Shown in pieces: positions 14,454-14,611 of a stretch of 14,611 nucleotides of DNA. Source of the DNA: an uncultured Eubacteriales bacterium. GTDB taxonomy: Bacteria; Bacillota; Clostridia; Lachnospirales; Anaerotignaceae. The stretch is taken from contig URLB01000045.1 of the NCBI GenBank assembly GCA_900548595.1, positions 1 to 14,611 of the forward strand. Direction: 5' to 3'. The number at the start of each line of letters is the position of its first letter. Position 1 is the stretch's first letter. Position numbers and translations under genes: made by a program. The notes beneath the pieces were generated by a model that searched no databases, was not told the origin of the DNA, and saw only the letters and a list, made by a program, of their open reading frames with translations.

Positions 14454-14611
14454 GTATCAATTTTCTTCTTAAAAAATCAAGGGCAGAGTACGCTGCTCTT
14501 TCCCTGATTACGTTTCTTTTTCCTGCCAGATGCAGTTCTTTTACATACGACTTACCGCCCATGTATACCCCGACATAAACAAGTCCTTCCGGCTTTCCCT
14601 CGGACGGTCCG
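14446..14611 (-). CDS. cinA: CinA C-terminal part (competence/damage-inducible protein, PncC-like), 5' end beyond window
   Basis: The last 54 residues are visible, ending at TAA 14446-14448. The readable part, GPSEGKPEGLVYVGVYMGG followed by KELHLAGKRNVIRERAAYSAL and LDFLRRKLI, matches the end of the CinA C-terminal (nicotinamide mononucleotide deamidase, PncC) domain, where GLVYVG and the R-x(3)-R helix are typical. CinA enzymes recycle NMN to nicotinate mononucleotide and often sit directly before recA in Firmicutes, as here. Whether the N-terminal MoCF-like domain is present cannot be seen. Confidence 0.88.
   Translation of the reverse strand, partial: GPSEGKPEGLVYVGVYMGGKSYVKELHLAGKRNVIRERAAYSALDFLRRKLILD

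Overview
The window comes from a low-GC Gram-positive bacterium, most likely a member of the Clostridia (Bacillota). The signs are strong GGAGG-type ribosome binding sites, an L27 with the Firmicutes-type N-terminal extension next to its protease gene prp, a probable SLH-type surface protein, a secreted protein built from copper-amine-oxidase-N-like and PepSY domains, and the gene orders cinA-recA-recX, rplU-prp-rpmA-obgE and yhbY-nadD-yqeK-rsfS. All fourteen genes I support lie on the minus strand, so transcription runs from the right edge to the left. There is no RNA gene other than a probable L21 leader, and no mobile element or CRISPR array.

Right to left. (a) 14611-12503: the 3' end of cinA, then recA with a near-consensus promoter that overlaps the cinA stop codon and holds an inverted repeat on its -10, then recX, ending in a long hairpin. 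(b) 12469-9749: a 906-residue cytoplasmic TPR protein of unknown function. (c) 9736-8611: the ribosomal protein operon rplU-prp-rpmA with a consensus promoter, a leader of about 86 nt and a strong terminator. Prp (H22/C34) is the protease that trims the N-terminal extension of the L27 encoded next to it. (d) 8488-7142: obgE with its own terminator. (e) 7014-5948: a secreted CuAO_N-like/PepSY protein with its own terminator, placed between obgE and yhbY. (f) 5913-2037: a promoter followed by yhbY-nadD-yqeK-rsfS-aspS (ribosome assembly, NAD synthesis, Ap4A hydrolysis, ribosome silencing, Asp-tRNA synthesis), with a probable extra promoter before aspS and a terminator after it. (g) 1881-1: an unterminated reading frame of 600 codons for a secreted beta-helix-like protein that seems to run into an SLH domain at the window edge.

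The most striking signal is in front of that surface protein gene. A run of nine G (minus strand) fills half of the 18-nt spacer between a TTGACG -35 and a TAAAAT -10. This is the layout of a phase-variable promoter, in which loss or gain of one G by slipped-strand mispairing changes promoter strength. A perfect 14-bp palindrome lies just downstream in the 5' leader, and one of its half-sites also overlaps the -35.
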